DNA of 64,000 nt from an uncultured Kangiella sp. (GTDB lineage: Bacteria; Pseudomonadota; Gammaproteobacteria; Enterobacterales; Kangiellaceae). The notes below the pieces were generated by a model. It saw only the letters and a program-made list of their open reading frames with translations, did no database searches and had not been told where the DNA came from. The stretch is taken from positions 248,001 to 312,000 of the forward strand of contig CANMKR010000003.1 of assembly GCA_947498625.1 (NCBI GenBank). Direction: 5' to 3'. The translations under genes were made by a program, and so were the position numbers. Of the stretch, positions 61,999 to 64,000 are shown piece by piece; position 1 is the first letter of the stretch; each line of letters opens with the position of its first letter.

Positions 61999-64000
61999 CT
62001 AATCATAAAAAGTCTCTTTCTGCTCAGCCATTGAGACTAATTTTGCAGCAGGAGCAAATCGCTTTCCATGCAAACTTTCATAATGCTTTAAACGAGCGAC
62101 AACTTGGTCAATACCCATGCTATCCATATAACGGAAAGGTCCCCCTCTAAAAGGTGGGAAGCCAATACCAAATATGGCGCCAATATCACCATCACGTGCG
62201 CTGCGTATAATGCCCTCATCTAAACAACGTACTGCTTCATTTAGCATCAATAAGATGCCTCTTTCAGCAATTTCATCATTAGATATAGACTTTGTAGGCT
62301 CGATGCCAAGAAGTTGATACACACTGCTATCCACTTCCTTAGGGCCTTTTTGTTTTTTACCATATTGGTAAAAGCCTTTGCCGTTCTTCTTACCTAGACG
62401 ATTATCTGCAATTAAGCGCTCGAAGATTTTAGGTGGAGCCATGCGCTCACCAAAAGCATCTTCAAGAATAGGCGCAACCTTGGTGGCTACATCAATCCCC
62501 ACTTCATCCAATAAGGTAATAGGTCCAACCGGGAATCCAGCTTTTACTAAAGCCTTATCCAATTGCTCAACCGCCACACCTTCACTTAATAACAAGCCCG
62601 CTTCGTTCATGTAAGGCGCTAAAATACGGTTGACATAGAAACCTGCACCATCGTTTACTACGATAGGAGTTTTGCCTTGCTTTTTACCTAATTCAACACA
62701 AGAAGCCACCACCCAATCAGCAGTATCAGGAGTAGTAATAATCTCCAAAAGAGGCATTTTTTCAACGGGTGAAAAATAATGCAGTCCCACCACTTGTTCA
62801 GGACGCTTAGCCGCTTTAGCAATCTCCGTAATTGGAATTGAAGAAGTGTTAGTAGCAAAAATAGTTTTGTCGGAACAGTTAGCTTCCACTTCATTAACCA
62901 TTTGATGCTTCAACTCTAACTTTTCAAAGACTGCCTCAATAACCATATCGCAATCATGGAAACCATCGTAATTAGTTGAACCCGTTAAACGTGACATAGT
63001 TTTCTTAGCATCTGCATCACTAATAAAGCGACGTTTCACTTTTTTCGAGATAATGTTCCATGAGTAATTCAGAGCTTTATTGATACCATCCGCGCTAATA
63101 TCTTTGATACGAACCATTTTATTGGCCTTGTCAGCTGATACATACGCAATGCCCGAACCCATCAAGCCGCCACCTAAAACTCCAACTTTATCGATAGTTG
63201 CAGGCTCCGCGTCAGAGTCGATACCTGTATCTTTTTTCAACTCGGTTGTGGCGAAGAAGATATTGATTAAAGCTTTAGCTTCTGAAGACATTACCAGCTC
63301 TGCAAAGTTTTTTGCTTCAATCGCAAAACCAGCAGCTTTACCTTGTGAAACACCCTTTTCAACACACTCTAAGATTTTTTCTGGCGCTGGGTAATTTCCT
63401 TTGGTTTTCTTCAATAATTGCTTTTTCGCCTGATCAAATAAAATATTACGACCAATTGGGTTTTTCTCAAGCGCTAAGGTTTGCAAAGCTTGCATAGAGA
63501 AGATTGATTTCTTTTTTTGCTGACCTTTGCGTAATTGCATCACACGCTTGCGGGCAGCCTTGATTAAATTAGCACTTGCGGTAACTTCATCCACCAAACC
63601 AAGTTTTAAAGCTTTTTTCGGGAACACCTGCTTGCCCGTTAACATCATATCTAAAGATGCTGCAATCCCAATTAACTTAGGCAAACGCTGAGTACCGCCG
63701 CCGCCTGGTAACAAGCCAATTTGTACTTCGGGCAAACCTAGCTTGGTAGACTTATCATCAGAACAAACACGGCCATGACAGGCCAATGCAAACTCTAAAC
63801 CACCGCCAAGGCAAACACCATCGATAGCAGCAACTACAGGGATATTTAATGCTTCAAGTTTATCGAAAATAATATGGCCATTGCGACTCATTTGCTCAGC
63901 TTCTTCTACCGTTTTAGCTGAATTCAACATATTGATATCAGCACCAGCGATAAAACTCTTTTGCTTACGGCTGGTAAAAATAACGCCTTTAATTTCTTTT
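61999..64000 (-). CDS. fadJ: Fatty acid oxidation complex alpha subunit FadJ, N-terminus beyond right edge
   Basis: An ATG at 63930 is internal: the frame continues upstream to the window end and gives VIFTSRKQKSFIAGADIN, typical of the enoyl-CoA hydratase active-site region. About 666 residues are visible. The hydratase oxyanion hole is in AIDGVCLGGGLEFALACHG. The dehydrogenase half has GVLGGGLMGSGIAYVSA for NAD and the FadJ-type LHYFSPVEKMPLLEII. It catalyses hydration and 3-hydroxyacyl dehydrogenation of beta-oxidation. It is a plausible FadR target, though no site is seen in the window. Confidence 0.94.
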   Translation of the reverse strand, partial: KEIKGVIFTSRKQKSFIAGADINMLNSAKTVEEAEQMSRNGHIIFDKLEALNIPVVAAIDGVCLGGGLEFALACHGRVCSDDKSTKLGLPEVQIGLLPGGGGTQRLPKLIGIAASLDMMLTGKQVFPKKALKLGLVDEVTASANLIKAARKRVMQLRKGQQKKKSIFSMQALQTLALEKNPIGRNILFDQAKKQLLKKTKGNYPAPEKILECVEKGVSQGKAAGFAIEAKNFAELVMSSEAKALINIFFATTELKKDTGIDSDAEPATIDKVGVLGGGLMGSGIAYVSADKANKMVRIKDISADGINKALNYSWNIISKKVKRRFISDADAKKTMSRLTGSTNYDGFHDCDMVIEAVFEKLELKHQMVNEVEANCSDKTIFATNTSSIPITEIAKAAKRPEQVVGLHYFSPVEKMPLLEIITTPDTADWVVASCVELGKKQGKTPIVVNDGAGFYVNRILAPYMNEAGLLLSEGVAVEQLDKALVKAGFPVGPITLLDEVGIDVATKVAPILEDAFGERMAPPKIFERLIADNRLGKKNGKGFYQYGKKQKGPKEVDSSVYQLLGIEPTKSISNDEIAERGILLMLNEAVRCLDEGIIRSARDGDIGAIFGIGFPPFRGGPFRYMDSMGIDQVVARLKHYESLHGKRFAPAAKLVSMAEQKETFYD

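Noticed and set aside
63930-63930. ATG at 63930 as the start of fadJ
   Set aside because: The frame upstream continues to the window edge and encodes conserved hydratase sequence, so the gene is simply cut off.

Overview
The window looks like the chromosome of a low-GC, probably marine gammaproteobacterium. This rests on the tig-clpP-clpX-lon-hupB-ppiD block, the fadR/nhaB divergent pair, dnaQ-rnhA-yafS-like/gloB-mltD, sapABCDF, a TonB2-type energiser operon, a Pla-1/cef-type lipase lipoprotein and a FadJ-type beta-oxidation protein. A Kangiellaceae-like genome would fit, but that is inference from gene content and base composition, not a database match. I see no prophage, insertion sequence, CRISPR array or rRNA.

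Layout, left to right. 1-2.1 kb: a BlaI-like repressor and an M56 membrane metallopeptidase (cut by the left edge) behind two TTACA-N2-TGTAA operators, then a DUF4920 periplasmic protein. 2.3-7.3 kb: dicarboxylate/amino-acid:cation symporter, S9 peptidase, TPMT-type methyltransferase, sohB. 7.4-12.2 kb: lipase lipoprotein, fadR, nhaB. 12.3-16.5 kb: dnaQ, rnhA and a YafS-like protein facing gloB and mltD. 16.6-21.0 kb: four genes on the minus strand with overlaps or near-contact (ycjX, ycjF, natA, natB). 21.1-29.4 kb: a TonB2-type operon (DUF3450, TtpC, ExbB, ExbD, TonB, TPR protein), preceded by a predicted outer-membrane barrel and followed by an unrecognised exported protein whose start codon abuts a terminator. 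29.7-35.1 kb: sapABCDF. 35.1-46.7 kb: protein quality control (ppiD, hupB with tRNA-Val and tRNA-Asp, lon, clpX, clpP, tig) with a tRNA-Pro-Arg-His-Leu operon upstream of tig. A metallophosphoesterase lipoprotein gene lies between clpP and clpX on the opposite strand. 46.9-51.6 kb: folD, then a compact minus-strand membrane-lipid cassette (YnbA-like and YnbB-like enzymes, a PlsC-type acyltransferase and a YqaA-like membrane protein) opposite an HTH regulator. 51.6-56.1 kb: cysS, ppiB, lpxH, a small exported protein, pepE, miaE. 56.2-60.0 kb: MoxR, DUF58 and transglutaminase operon. 60.2-61.8 kb: two related small outer-membrane barrels and a 52-residue membrane peptide. 62.0-64.0 kb: fadJ, cut by the right edge.

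Most of the window is ordinary housekeeping. The parts that most deserve a second look are these: the lipoprotein at 42.1-44.0 kb, which appears to join a calcineurin-like phosphatase to a kinase-fold domain lacking its catalytic aspartates and seems to start at a non-canonical codon; a sigma-32-like promoter that would give clpX its own heat-shock expression; the YnbA/YnbB lipid cassette; the start codon and Shine-Dalgarno built into a terminator at 22.77 kb; the twin BlaI operators; and a 120-bp imperfect inverted repeat at 37.2 kb.
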